From assembly GCA_030427865.1 (NCBI GenBank), contig JAUICK010000001.1, forward strand, positions 248,001 through 312,000: a stretch of DNA of 64,000 nucleotides, given 5' to 3'. Shown here in pieces: positions 16,461 through 25,357 of the stretch (position 1 is the stretch's first letter; every line of letters starts with the position of its first letter). Source of the stretch: Bacteroidia bacterium. GTDB lineage: Bacteria; Bacteroidota; Bacteroidia; Flavobacteriales; Flavobacteriaceae. The notes under the pieces are model-generated. The model searched no databases and was not told the origin of the DNA. It worked only from the letters and a program-made list of their open reading frames with translations. The position numbers and the translations under genes are program-made.

Positions 16461-19361
16461 ATGTCTAAAAGGATTTTTGAAAAAATGAAATATAATTTAT
16501 GTATTGTAATTCCATGCTATAATGAAAGTGATTTTTTCTTACATTCGAGCTATAAATCTTTTCTTCAAAACTTTAAAGACACTTTAATCTGTTTTGTAAA
16601 TGATGGTTCTACAGATAAAACCAATGAATGTATTTCTTCTTTAAAAAACGAATTTCCGAAGAATGTAGAAATTATAAATCACGAAGTAAATCAAGGTAAA
16701 GCTACCGCAGTAAAAACTGGGTTTAATTATTGTAACGCATCTTTTAATTTTAATTTTATAGCTTATTTAGATGCAGATTTAGCTGTTTCTTTAGATGAAT
16801 GTTATTCGTTAACATCAAATTTTAAAAATAATATTGACTTTGTTTTTGGATCTAGAGTTTTAAGAATAGGAGCCAAAATTATACGAAAAAATTATAGGCA
16901 TTACATTGGTAGAATTATTGCTACTTTAATTTCCTATATTTTATCTTTAAAAGTATATGATTCTCAATGTGGTTGTAAAATATTTAAAAAAGATTTATCT
17001 GAAAAGATTTTTGTAGAACCTTTTATTTCCAAATGGTTATTTGACGTCGAAATTTTTTTTAGAATCCTTAATTTTTATGGAAAAGAATTAGCCTTAAAAA
17101 AAATGTTAGAAATTCCTTTAAAAGAATGGATTGATAGAGGAGATTCTAAAGTAAAGTTTACTTATTTTTTTAAACTTTGGTTTGATTTATTGAAAATAAA
17201 AAAAGCTTACACTAAAAAGAAAAAGAAATCTTTTTCTTTTTTTAAGCTCAATTGGGTTACAAGTATTGCTGTTTTAGTCTCTATAATTATTTTTCATATT
17301 GTTTATGGTTTAAAAACAATTATTCCAACAAATATTAATTGGCTTTTATCTGCTTACCACGATTGGGGACAACATTATTTGGGTTGGACTTACTATAGAG
17401 ATTCTCCATGGAGTTTTCCCTTAGGTAAAATGTATAACTATTTTTATCCTATTGGAACCAATATTGGTTTTACAGATTCAATACCTCTATTGGCATTAAT
17501 TCTAAAACCTTTCTCTAATTTTTTACCCTCAGATTTTCAATATCTTGGTTTTTTCATGTTAACCACTTTTATTTTGGGAGCATATTATGCTGTAAAAATA
17601 TTAACGCTATTAAAAGTCAATAAATTAATAATTATTGGAGCTGTTGTTTTTATTGTTACAAGTCCACTTTTTATATTTAGAGGAATGCATCCTGCATTAA
17701 CTGCTCACTGGTTACTATTAGCTTCTGTATATTATTATTTAACGCCGACAAACAAAGAAAATGTAATTAAAAATAATTGGAAGCAAGTTTTTATTTTTTT
17801 TATCAGCACAACTATTCATCCTTATTTAGCAGCGATGGTTTTTGGCTTTACTGTTGCATTACCTCTAAAAAATTATTTTTATGAAAAATCAATCTCCTTA
17901 AAAAAAGTATTCTTTTTCCCAACAATTTCTTTAATAACAGGTATATTTTTTTGGTATATTTTAGGAATGATTAGTTTTGGTAATGGAGGTGAAATTAGTA
18001 CAACAAACCTCTATGGGCAAAGTTCATTTAACCTAAATAGTTTTTTTAATTCATATTCTTATTACTCAAATATTTTTTCTGGGTTACCATGGATTTCAGA
18101 CGGACAACATGAAGGTTTTAGTTATCTTGGGTTAGGAATGATGATTATTATTGCAATTGCTATTCTTTATTTTTTAACCTTAACGTTTAAAAAGAAAATT
18201 TCTAAAAAGTATTATTCCTTAATTCCGCTATTTGCATTATCTGTATTGCTGTTGTTATTCTCAATCAGTCATATTGTTACCTTTGGAAACACTGTTTTAT
18301 TTGAAATTCCTATTCCTAAAATTTTAAAAACATTTGGAGGCATTTTTAGAGGAAGTGGTCGTTTTTGTTGGTCGTTTTACTATCTATTAGTACTTTTTTC
18401 GATTGCTCTTTTCTCTAAATTACCAATTGGTAAAACCTTTAAGGTTTTTATTTTTACTTTCTTATTAGGAATTCAGCTTTATGATATAGAACACATTCTT
18501 ACTTCTAAAAACTTAAAGTATGGTAGCTACAGCACCAAACTTAATGATGATAAATGGATAGCTATTTTTAGTGAATTTGATGAAATAATTACTTATCCAC
18601 CTTTTCAAAACACACTTCTATACAATCAAGATTATCAAGACTTAATGTTTTTAGCTAAAAAAGCAAATACACCTATAACTACTGGCTATGTGGCAAGATC
18701 TAAACCAACTCATACTTATTTAGATTCTTTAAACATTACTATAAATAAAAATAGTTTTCAAGAAAAATCTATTTTTGTAACCACTCCAAAATTTTTAGAA
18801 GCCTTTAATGTACCTATATCTCAAGAAAAAGTTACTTTAAAAAATTTAGACAATTTTATTCTTATCTATTCTAACAAAAAAAAGATAGAAACTTTAGTTG
18901 GTAACGCAGAAACAAATAAAAAATATCAAGATTCTATTGTTTCGGTTTTGAAGGAAAAAATTGATAAAAAATCCAGTACATATTTAACAACAAATAACGA
19001 AAATATAGAAAACAAAAATGAAGTTAAATATGGTTTAGATGAATTAAGTATTACAGATAATACTCTAAAAATTAGAGGTTGGGCATTTGATATTACTGCT
19101 AACAACAATAAAAATGATTCCATTTTTATTTCATTATCTAATAAAACAAACTCGTATCTTTTTAATACAAAATTAATATATAGACCAGATGTTACAGCTT
19201 ATTTTAATAAAGAAAATATAGATTCTTGCGGGTTTAATAGTTTATTATTTTTACACAAACTACCGCCAACTAAATACCAAATTGGTTTTACTATAAGAAA
19301 TAAAAAAATAAAAGCCCACAGTAAAACACCTAATTATATAGAAATAAAGAAAGGTAGATAA
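16461..19361 (+). CDS. Fusion of polyprenyl-P-glucosyltransferase-like GT2 and DUF6311-like membrane domain
   Basis: A 966-residue two-enzyme-like fusion. Residues 1-250 are a GT2 domain of the dolichyl-phosphate glucosyltransferase (Alg5-like) type: CIVIPCYNES, FVNDGSTDKT, NQGKATAVKTG, YLDADLAVS, DSQCGCKIF and KWLFDVEIF. Residues about 265-700 hold roughly ten membrane helices with the DUF6311 pattern DWGQHYLGW...SPWSFPLG and GFTDSIPLLAL, then RGMHPALTAHW, resembling GT-C transferases that use lipid-phosphate sugars. Residues about 700-966 are soluble; the last 110 look like a beta-sandwich (GWAFD, RPDVTAYF, GFNSLL). A Met at residue 9 is an alternative start. The gene runs opposite to all its cluster neighbours and ends 5 bases from the next convergent gene. 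I infer that one chain both makes a lipid-P-sugar and uses it to decorate a glycan; DUF6311 function is not established as far as I know. Confidence 0.82.
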   Translation: MSKRIFEKMKYNLCIVIPCYNESDFFLHSSYKSFLQNFKDTLICFVNDGSTDKTNECISSLKNEFPKNVEIINHEVNQGKATAVKTGFNYCNASFNFNFIAYLDADLAVSLDECYSLTSNFKNNIDFVFGSRVLRIGAKIIRKNYRHYIGRIIATLISYILSLKVYDSQCGCKIFKKDLSEKIFVEPFISKWLFDVEIFFRILNFYGKELALKKMLEIPLKEWIDRGDSKVKFTYFFKLWFDLLKIKKAYTKKKKKSFSFFKLNWVTSIAVLVSIIIFHIVYGLKTIIPTNINWLLSAYHDWGQHYLGWTYYRDSPWSFPLGKMYNYFYPIGTNIGFTDSIPLLALILKPFSNFLPSDFQYLGFFMLTTFILGAYYAVKILTLLKVNKLIIIGAVVFIVTSPLFIFRGMHPALTAHWLLLASVYYYLTPTNKENVIKNNWKQVFIFFISTTIHPYLAAMVFGFTVALPLKNYFYEKSISLKKVFFFPTISLITGIFFWYILGMISFGNGGEISTTNLYGQSSFNLNSFFNSYSYYSNIFSGLPWISDGQHEGFSYLGLGMMIIIAIAILYFLTLTFKKKISKKYYSLIPLFALSVLLLLFSISHIVTFGNTVLFEIPIPKILKTFGGIFRGSGRFCWSFYYLLVLFSIALFSKLPIGKTFKVFIFTFLLGIQLYDIEHILTSKNLKYGSYSTKLNDDKWIAIFSEFDEIITYPPFQNTLLYNQDYQDLMFLAKKANTPITTGYVARSKPTHTYLDSLNITINKNSFQEKSIFVTTPKFLEAFNVPISQEKVTLKNLDNFILIYSNKKKIETLVGNAETNKKYQDSIVSVLKEKIDKKSSTYLTTNNENIENKNEVKYGLDELSITDNTLKIRGWAFDITANNNKNDSIFISLSNKTNSYLFNTKLIYRPDVTAYFNKENIDSCGFNSLLFLHKLPPTKYQIGFTIRNKKIKAHSKTPNYIEIKKGR

Positions 19362-19366
19362 ATAAC

Positions 19367-20464
19367 TTATTTCTTAGATAAACACTCATAAAAATACGAA
19401 AGATAGCTTGCATTTATTTTATTAATATCATATTCTGTTTTAATTTTAAGCTTATTATTTTGTATTTTCTTTTCTTCATCTTTTTTACTCTTTGTGTTTA
19501 AGTAAAAACTTACATCTTCTGGTGTAAAAAAGTAATATGCATTCTCTTTAAGAACTGCTTTATTAAATATATTATTGTGCGCTATAATCATATTTCCAGA
19601 ACCCATGGCTTCTAATAAAGATGGATTTGTACCGCCAACTGAATGACCATGAAAATATAAGTTACAAAAATACCTTAAACAATTTAACTCTTTGGCATTA
19701 TATATACTTCCAAAAAAAATGATGTTTTTAAACTCTATGTATTTTTCTTTTAATCTTTTCCCAAAATTATTTTTATTATAGTCGCCTATTACAATAAAAG
19801 GTGTCTCTGTTTTACTCAAAGCAACACCATCTAATATCGTTTCTATATTATTTTCGGGTTCAATTCTAGCAATTAACATATTATATTCAAACTTTTTAAG
19901 TTTAAATTTTTCTAATATTTTTTCATCTACATTACATACTACATTACTGCCATAAGCTATAAATTTAGAATCTTTTTTATATTTATCGTCTATATATTTT
20001 TTTATACCATTAGAATCAGCAACAAGAAAATTGCTATGTTTTACAGCTAAACTCTCTGCATATTTTAAAAATTTTCTAACAAAAAAAGTATATTTACTTC
20101 TTTTCCATTCTAAACCATCCATATTTGTTATAATTAGTGGTTTTTTTGGAAAAAGAAATGACCAAATAGAACTACTGGTATAACCTAATTGTAAAATAAT
20201 ATCTAAATCTCTTTTTCTTGTATCTAGAATACAGTTTAAATCATAAACAAATTGCCCAATTGTACCCATTTTTTTCTCTGGGTCATTACAATGAATAATG
20301 TTTACTTTTTTAAATGTTTTGTTTTGATATGGATGATTTGAGGAGTTATATACAAATACCTCACAATTTCTCTCTACTAAAAAAACAGACAAATACTCTG
20401 CAAATTGCTCAAAACCTCCATAATGATTTGGTATGCCTCTTGTTCCAATTATTCCAATTCTCAT
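19367..20464 (-). CDS. GT4 glycosyltransferase with DUF1972 N-terminal domain
   Basis: A GT-B-fold glycosyltransferase of about 365 residues whose N-terminal domain is DUF1972: MRIGIIGTRGIPNHYGGFEQ. The GT4 side shows LIARIEPENNIETILDG, FFGSIYNAKELN, and GHSVGGTNPSLLEAMGSG with the acidic donor-binding Glu. Relatives transfer rhamnose or similar sugars in O-antigen and EPS synthesis. I choose the start at 20464 because its ATG overlaps the upstream TGA as ATGA, typical of translational coupling; an in-frame ATG at 20479 would add five residues. Confidence 0.87.
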   Translation of the reverse strand: MRIGIIGTRGIPNHYGGFEQFAEYLSVFLVERNCEVFVYNSSNHPYQNKTFKKVNIIHCNDPEKKMGTIGQFVYDLNCILDTRKRDLDIILQLGYTSSSIWSFLFPKKPLIITNMDGLEWKRSKYTFFVRKFLKYAESLAVKHSNFLVADSNGIKKYIDDKYKKDSKFIAYGSNVVCNVDEKILEKFKLKKFEYNMLIARIEPENNIETILDGVALSKTETPFIVIGDYNKNNFGKRLKEKYIEFKNIIFFGSIYNAKELNCLRYFCNLYFHGHSVGGTNPSLLEAMGSGNMIIAHNNIFNKAVLKENAYYFFTPEDVSFYLNTKSKKDEEKKIQNNKLKIKTEYDINKINASYLSYFYECLSKK

Positions 20465-21726
20465 ACTTTTCTTTTCCATTTTAAATTTGAATGAGATTTC
20501 AAATATAAAAAAAGCCCCAACATAATTGCAGTTTCTTCTTGAAGATTATAAAGACCAGTAATTATTAATGATGAGAGTATTAAATAAAATGATGTTGATG
20601 AGAGTATATTTCTAAAAGTTTTAGCTTCTAAACTATACGATTTTTTATACGCTTGAAAATATAGATAAAATAAAAATACTAAATATAAAAGTAGTCCAAG
20701 TATTCCTGTTTTGTATAAAATAAAGACATAACCATTATGCAAAATAGGTATATACCTTATGTCTTCTTTAGAGCCTATAGGAGCAGGAAATTTTAAGTCT
20801 ACTAACGCACCAAAACCTTTTCCGTTTATATAATCTTTGGGAGATTCATTTAGACCTTGAAAAGCACAATACGCTTCGTAAGCTCTCCAGTGATCCCATA
20901 ACTTGGCATGATCTTTTAAATTGAGATTGGGTGAAAAAACTTCGCTAGGAGCCATTTTTAATTTGTATAAAAAATTATTTAGAGTATCTCCTTCTCTTTT
21001 TATTTCTGCGTTAAATAGGTATGTGTATAATCCTATAAAAAAAACACAGATTATAACTAAATACTTTAATCCCTTTTTGTTTAATTTTAAATAATTTAGA
21101 ACACCTAAAATTAAAAAAAGTAATCCTAATAACATGGTTCTAGAAAAATACAGTATAAATGATGTTATTAACAGAAATAAGAAAAAATACATTGTTTTCT
21201 TATTTTTTATAACTTTAAAAAATGGGTTTTTAAAGGCTAATACAATTAAAGCAATTGCATAAATTTCAGATATATTAGATAACCCATTAGTTTGTCTAAT
21301 GTTAGAAATAGAGCTATCGCTAAAATCTGTAAAAATTATAGTATGTAAAATATGGTAACAAGCATACGCAACCCCTAAATAAATTATTGCTTTAAAAATA
21401 ATTTTCCAATTATTAATACTTTTGGCAATAAAATAGCCGAGTAAAATTAATAGTAGAGGTTTTGTAAAATAGAGTAAATCTCTTATAAAATTATAACTAC
21501 TGGGGTTATTAAAAAATGCCGAAAAAACACCAATACAAATTATTAAAACTATAAAAAACAGTATTTCTAAATCTTTCTTTATAATTTTTGCTTTAGTAAT
21601 TATTAAAAAAAAACATGTAAGTACAGAAAGAATTATAGTGTTAGCTTCTATTGATGTAATTTCTCTTTGTATTATAATAGAAAATGCAAATATTATTGCC
21701 CATATTTTTTTATAGGATAGTTTCAA
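20461..21726 (-). CDS. O-antigen polymerase/ligase-like membrane protein (second of two)
   Basis: A 421-residue polytopic membrane protein with about ten to twelve helices and a large loop (about 250-325) containing GKGFGALVDLKFP and PILHNGYVFILYKTGILGLLLY, the conserved His-Asn-Gly-Tyr plus glycine region of the O-antigen ligase/polymerase superfamily. It overlaps both neighbours by 3-4 bases (ATGA on each side), so it is translationally coupled within the operon. Whether it is Wzy or WaaL cannot be told from sequence. Confidence 0.82.
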   Translation of the reverse strand: MKLSYKKIWAIIFAFSIIIQREITSIEANTIILSVLTCFFLIITKAKIIKKDLEILFFIVLIICIGVFSAFFNNPSSYNFIRDLLYFTKPLLLILLGYFIAKSINNWKIIFKAIIYLGVAYACYHILHTIIFTDFSDSSISNIRQTNGLSNISEIYAIALIVLAFKNPFFKVIKNKKTMYFFLFLLITSFILYFSRTMLLGLLFLILGVLNYLKLNKKGLKYLVIICVFFIGLYTYLFNAEIKREGDTLNNFLYKLKMAPSEVFSPNLNLKDHAKLWDHWRAYEAYCAFQGLNESPKDYINGKGFGALVDLKFPAPIGSKEDIRYIPILHNGYVFILYKTGILGLLLYLVFLFYLYFQAYKKSYSLEAKTFRNILSSTSFYLILSSLIITGLYNLQEETAIMLGLFLYLKSHSNLKWKRKV

Positions 21727-22880
21727 AGGGAATGATATAAAGCTTTAAAATTATTAATGTATTTATCTAAAGAAAACTCTTTCTTTGCTCTAATTTCTCC
21801 TTCTTTACCAAAGCGTTTTATTAATTCTTGATTTACAATTAATTTTTCGATTTTACACTTTAAATCATGCTCACTTTTTGGTTTAAATAAAAAACCCGTT
21901 TTGTTATGTTCAACAATTTCTTTTAATCCTCCGTGGTTTGATGCTATAACTGGTTTTTTAGACAACATACCTTCTACTGCAACTAATCCAAAAGGTTCAG
22001 GATCTGTTGTTGGAACAGCAACTATATCTATACAATCATAAAATTTCCAAAGGTTTTTTTGAAAATTAACTATTGTTACAAAATTATTTAGTTTTTTAAT
22101 TTTAATTTCTTTTTTTAATTCATCTAACAAAAACGTTTGAGATTGAGTTGTAGATCCTATAAACAATAAATAAATATTTTTGTTCTTTTTATTTATTTCT
22201 TCAAAAACATTAAGCAATAAACGTTGTCCTTTATGTTTGTTTATTCTACCAACAAGACCAACAATTATAGAAGATACCTTGATATTTTTAAATAGTTTAT
22301 TTCTTAGTATTTCTTTATTTTCGTCAGATATTTCTGGTTTGTTTCTATCCAAACCGTTATATATTATTATAGATTTTTCTTTTAATTTTGGTCTTTTCTT
22401 ATATAAATGTTCTGCAGATGCTTTTGAGTTAAATACAACACAATCAGAAAATTTTTGAACAAGAAAAGGATAAGTTTTCGCTACAATTTTTGGGTGTTTA
22501 ATAATTTCATGAACATGCCAAATGTGCTTAATTTTATGTTTTCTACTGTAAAAAGCTCCTAAAAATACCGCTAAAGTATTTGAATGAATAATATCTATTT
22601 TTCTGTTATTTAACTTCTTTTTTAAAATTCGAACCGCTTTAAAAACCTTAAATGGAATTGTAAAAATATCTAAGCTTGCTATAAGTTGCCTTGAAACTTT
22701 TATCACAGGAATTATAAGAACTTCTACTCCGATTTTATGAAGTTCATCTGTTAATGGCCCTTCTTCTGGTAAAACAACAATAGGGTTTATTTCATCTTTT
22801 ATAGATTCTACAAGATATAACAATGTTTTATCTGAACCGTATAAATCTGCGGATTGATGAATAAAAAGAATTGTTTTCAT
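21723..22880 (-). CDS. GT4 glycosyltransferase
   Basis: A 385-residue retaining GT-B glycosyltransferase of family 4. The acceptor domain starts TILFIHQSADLYGSDKTLL, with IDIIHSNTLAVFLG and HVHEIIKHP. The donor domain shows VGLVGRINKHKGQRLLL and the EPFGLVAVEGMLSKKPV motif (E-x7-E) and ASNHGGLKEIV. It sits in the polysaccharide operon, 4 bases downstream of the acyltransferase gene. Donor sugar not assignable. Confidence 0.9.
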   Translation of the reverse strand: MKTILFIHQSADLYGSDKTLLYLVESIKDEINPIVVLPEEGPLTDELHKIGVEVLIIPVIKVSRQLIASLDIFTIPFKVFKAVRILKKKLNNRKIDIIHSNTLAVFLGAFYSRKHKIKHIWHVHEIIKHPKIVAKTYPFLVQKFSDCVVFNSKASAEHLYKKRPKLKEKSIIIYNGLDRNKPEISDENKEILRNKLFKNIKVSSIIVGLVGRINKHKGQRLLLNVFEEINKKNKNIYLLFIGSTTQSQTFLLDELKKEIKIKKLNNFVTIVNFQKNLWKFYDCIDIVAVPTTDPEPFGLVAVEGMLSKKPVIASNHGGLKEIVEHNKTGFLFKPKSEHDLKCKIEKLIVNQELIKRFGKEGEIRAKKEFSLDKYINNFKALYHSL

Positions 22881-22884
22881 TAAT

Positions 22885-23559
22885 TTATAAATGCTTTAAT
22901 ATTTTTGCTGGTATTCCTCCAATAACAACATTTTTAGGAAAACTTCCTTTTACTACTGCTCCTGCAGCAACAACAGTATTATCACTAATTTCACAACCAT
23001 CTAAAAAAGTTACTTTTGCTCCAACCCAAATATTATTTCCTATTTTTATTCCTTTTGAGGTTACACCTTGTTCTCTTATTGGCTTGGAAAGGTCTTGAAA
23101 ATTATGGTTCTCTGAATGAAAACTGATATAAGAACCCATAATTACATCTCTACCTATTTCAATACCTCCTGAAGATCCAAATTCAGTAAATCTACCAACC
23201 CCACTATTATCGCCAATTCTAAAGCCTTTCCCAAATTTAGACATATGACTTGTAGATGAAATACTCGAAAAAGCTCCAATTTTTACATTATTACCAAAAA
23301 CTAATTTACTTGCAGCATAGGCATCTATAAAGCAATCTTGCTCTATAGTTACATTATTTCCAAACGTTATATTTTTTTTATTTAAAAAGGTAACTCTTTT
23401 ACCTACAAACACTTTTTTTCTAAGTTTGATAAGACCTCTTAGTAATAAAATAACTCTAAAAAATAAAGAATATGCAAGTAAGCGAGATGGAATTCTATTA
23501 TCTACCTGATAGTTTTTTCCTCTTTTATTTAAAGCTTTTTGATATATTTTTTTCACCAT
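22885..23559 (-). CDS. Left-handed beta-helix acyltransferase (WbbJ-like)
   Basis: A 224-residue acyltransferase of the hexapeptide repeat class. From residue 60 to the end it shows imperfect [LIV]Gxxxx repeats (NVTIEQDCFID, NNVKIGAFSSIS, DNSGVGRFTEFG, GSYISFHSENHNF) and a C-terminal IGNNIWVGAKVTFLDGCEI followed by NTVVAAGAVVKGSFP. The His in SENHNF is the likely catalytic base. It probably O-acetylates a sugar of the polysaccharide using acetyl-CoA. The basic N-terminal 45 residues with a hydrophobic patch may attach it to the membrane. Confidence 0.88.
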   Translation of the reverse strand: MVKKIYQKALNKRGKNYQVDNRIPSRLLAYSLFFRVILLLRGLIKLRKKVFVGKRVTFLNKKNITFGNNVTIEQDCFIDAYAASKLVFGNNVKIGAFSSISSTSHMSKFGKGFRIGDNSGVGRFTEFGSSGGIEIGRDVIMGSYISFHSENHNFQDLSKPIREQGVTSKGIKIGNNIWVGAKVTFLDGCEISDNTVVAAGAVVKGSFPKNVVIGGIPAKILKHL

Positions 23560-23589
23560 TTTTTGAATGGAAGTATAGAGTATTTAAGA

Positions 23590-24351
23590 TTATTTTTTTA
23601 AGATTCTAGAGAGGTAATATTTTGCAATAAAAAAATAAAAATCAAAATAAGCAAGAGGTTTTGCAACTTTGCCAGTATTTATTTTAGCTTTTTTTACTTC
23701 TTTAAAAGCGGCTATAACATTCTGATTGCTTATACCTCCATCTTTCATTTCTGCGGTAAATTCATCAAAAAAAAATGTTTTTAAATTGCTTTTTGCTCTT
23801 AATAACATTTCGTAATCTCCAGCTATTTTGTATTCTTCTTTAAATTTCCCGTATTTTTTAAAATAATTTTTATTGTGAAATGAGCCTACATGTGCTATCT
23901 TCATTTGTCTTTTAAACTTTTTCCATTTCCATTTATCTGAAATAATAAACTTTATTTTTCCTGTATTATCTACTAACTTAACTTTAGAGTGCAAAAAATC
24001 TAAACTTGGGTTAGAAGTAGCTATGGTAGCATATTTTTTTAATGCGTTTTCTAAGTATATATCATCAGATCCAAGAAAAGAAATCCAGTTACCTATTGCT
24101 AACTTTAATCCTTTATTCCAAGCATTATATATTCCAGAATCTTTTTCACTAATCCATTTAAAAGGAATTTTTTTTTCTTTGAATTGTGATTCAAATTCTT
24201 TTATAATACTTAACGTATTGTCTGTTGATTTTCCATCAACTATTATAAATTCAAAGTTAGTGTAATTTTGATTTAAAACAGATTTAATTGTATCTTTTAA
24301 AGTTTTCTCGCTATTATATGTTGCAGTTATTACACTTAATAAAGGGTTCAT
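23590..24351 (-). CDS. GT2 glycosyltransferase
   Basis: A 253-residue GT-A glycosyltransferase: SVITATYNSEKTLKDTI, FEFIIVDGKSTDNTL, DSGIYNAWNKGL, and the DxD-like FLGSDDIY. Near the end YKIAGDYEMLLR is the family acidic/helix motif. It resembles WcaA/WcaE-like transferases of capsule clusters. A 51-base gap separates it from the methyltransferase gene and a 30-base gap from the acyltransferase gene, both still compatible with one operon. Confidence 0.9.
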   Translation of the reverse strand: MNPLLSVITATYNSEKTLKDTIKSVLNQNYTNFEFIIVDGKSTDNTLSIIKEFESQFKEKKIPFKWISEKDSGIYNAWNKGLKLAIGNWISFLGSDDIYLENALKKYATIATSNPSLDFLHSKVKLVDNTGKIKFIISDKWKWKKFKRQMKIAHVGSFHNKNYFKKYGKFKEEYKIAGDYEMLLRAKSNLKTFFFDEFTAEMKDGGISNQNVIAAFKEVKKAKINTGKVAKPLAYFDFYFFIAKYYLSRILKK

Positions 24352-24402
24352 AAGTTTTTTATTCTCTCTATAATATTAGATATACTTAGCGTAACGTTTC
24401 TT

Positions 24403-25350
24403 TTAATTTTTAACAATATAAAATGATCCTGGTTCTCTATCTTTTGTTAGTCTGGGGCATTTTAAATGAAGTTCTTTATAAAAATTATGCTTTAAATAGT
24501 TTAATGCACCAATTATACGCCATTCTTTATTAGAACTTAAAAATGCTTCTAATAAATACTGCTCATTCCAAAGTTTATATTCATCAAAAACCCATTCTTT
24601 TAAATAGTTTCTTGGTGAAAAAATATCATGTATATGAACTATTACCCCTTTATTTAAAGACGGGAGTATTTCTAAAAACTCAAAGAGTACATCACCTTGT
24701 GGTTTTATAATGTGAGAAGAATCTATAAATAAAATGTCATTTTCTTTTAAATCTTTAAAAAAACTAACCTCTAAATTTTCTACTTTATCTCTTATTATTT
24801 CTATCCCTAATTTTTCTAACCAAGGCATTTCATAAGGCTCTATACAAATATGATTACAGGCATAATTTGCATCTTGTTCTTGATTTTTTAGAATTGCATT
24901 TCGGGCTATTTTTGTTGAATGCCCAGAACCAATTTCTATTATTCTTTTTGGTTTTTTATGTCTAATAATATTATACCAGTATTCTGCATCTCCAGAACAA
25001 AAAGAATTGTTATTAAAGTGAAAAGTTAACTCATCTATATAATCATTAGAAAAATCTTTAAACTCTTTAGAAAAATCGAAACTATTTAGTAAACTAAGTT
25101 GTTCTTTAACATTCCAATCTATACTAGGTAAATTGCGTTCTTCATTTAGAGGTTTTTGTAAATCTTTTTTAAGAAAAAGAGGATCGTAATAATGGTTAAT
25201 AATAGGTATCACACCTACTTTAAGTAATATTTTTTTTGATAATGATAACTTATGTAACCCTATTTTTCTGATTGTTTTTAATACAATAGCAGAAAATAGG
25301 ACAAATGGTAATAATAGGATATCTATAAGTTGGCTTATTATAATTTTCAT
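24403..25350 (-). CDS. SAM-dependent methyltransferase with hydrophobic N terminus
   Basis: A 315-residue class I methyltransferase-like protein. Motif I is RIIEIGSGHSTKIA near residue 136; LFIDSSHIIKPQGDV corresponds to the acidic strand and VIVHIHDIFSPRNYL to the later strand with HxHDIF, a pattern shared with methyltransferases and cephalosporin-hydroxylase-like sugar-modifying proteins. The first 25 residues are strongly hydrophobic, so it may be membrane attached. It sits between the flippase and a glycosyltransferase, so it likely methylates a sugar or caps the chain; the exact substrate is unknown. Confidence 0.75.
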   Translation of the reverse strand: MKIIISQLIDILLLPFVLFSAIVLKTIRKIGLHKLSLSKKILLKVGVIPIINHYYDPLFLKKDLQKPLNEERNLPSIDWNVKEQLSLLNSFDFSKEFKDFSNDYIDELTFHFNNNSFCSGDAEYWYNIIRHKKPKRIIEIGSGHSTKIARNAILKNQEQDANYACNHICIEPYEMPWLEKLGIEIIRDKVENLEVSFFKDLKENDILFIDSSHIIKPQGDVLFEFLEILPSLNKGVIVHIHDIFSPRNYLKEWVFDEYKLWNEQYLLEAFLSSNKEWRIIGALNYLKHNFYKELHLKCPRLTKDREPGSFYIVKN

Positions 25351-25357
25351 ATCAATT

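Noticed and set aside
19361-19367. Possible frameshift between the fusion gene and the next glycosyltransferase
   Set aside because: The genes are on opposite strands with intact C termini; the fusion keeps family motifs through to its stop codon.
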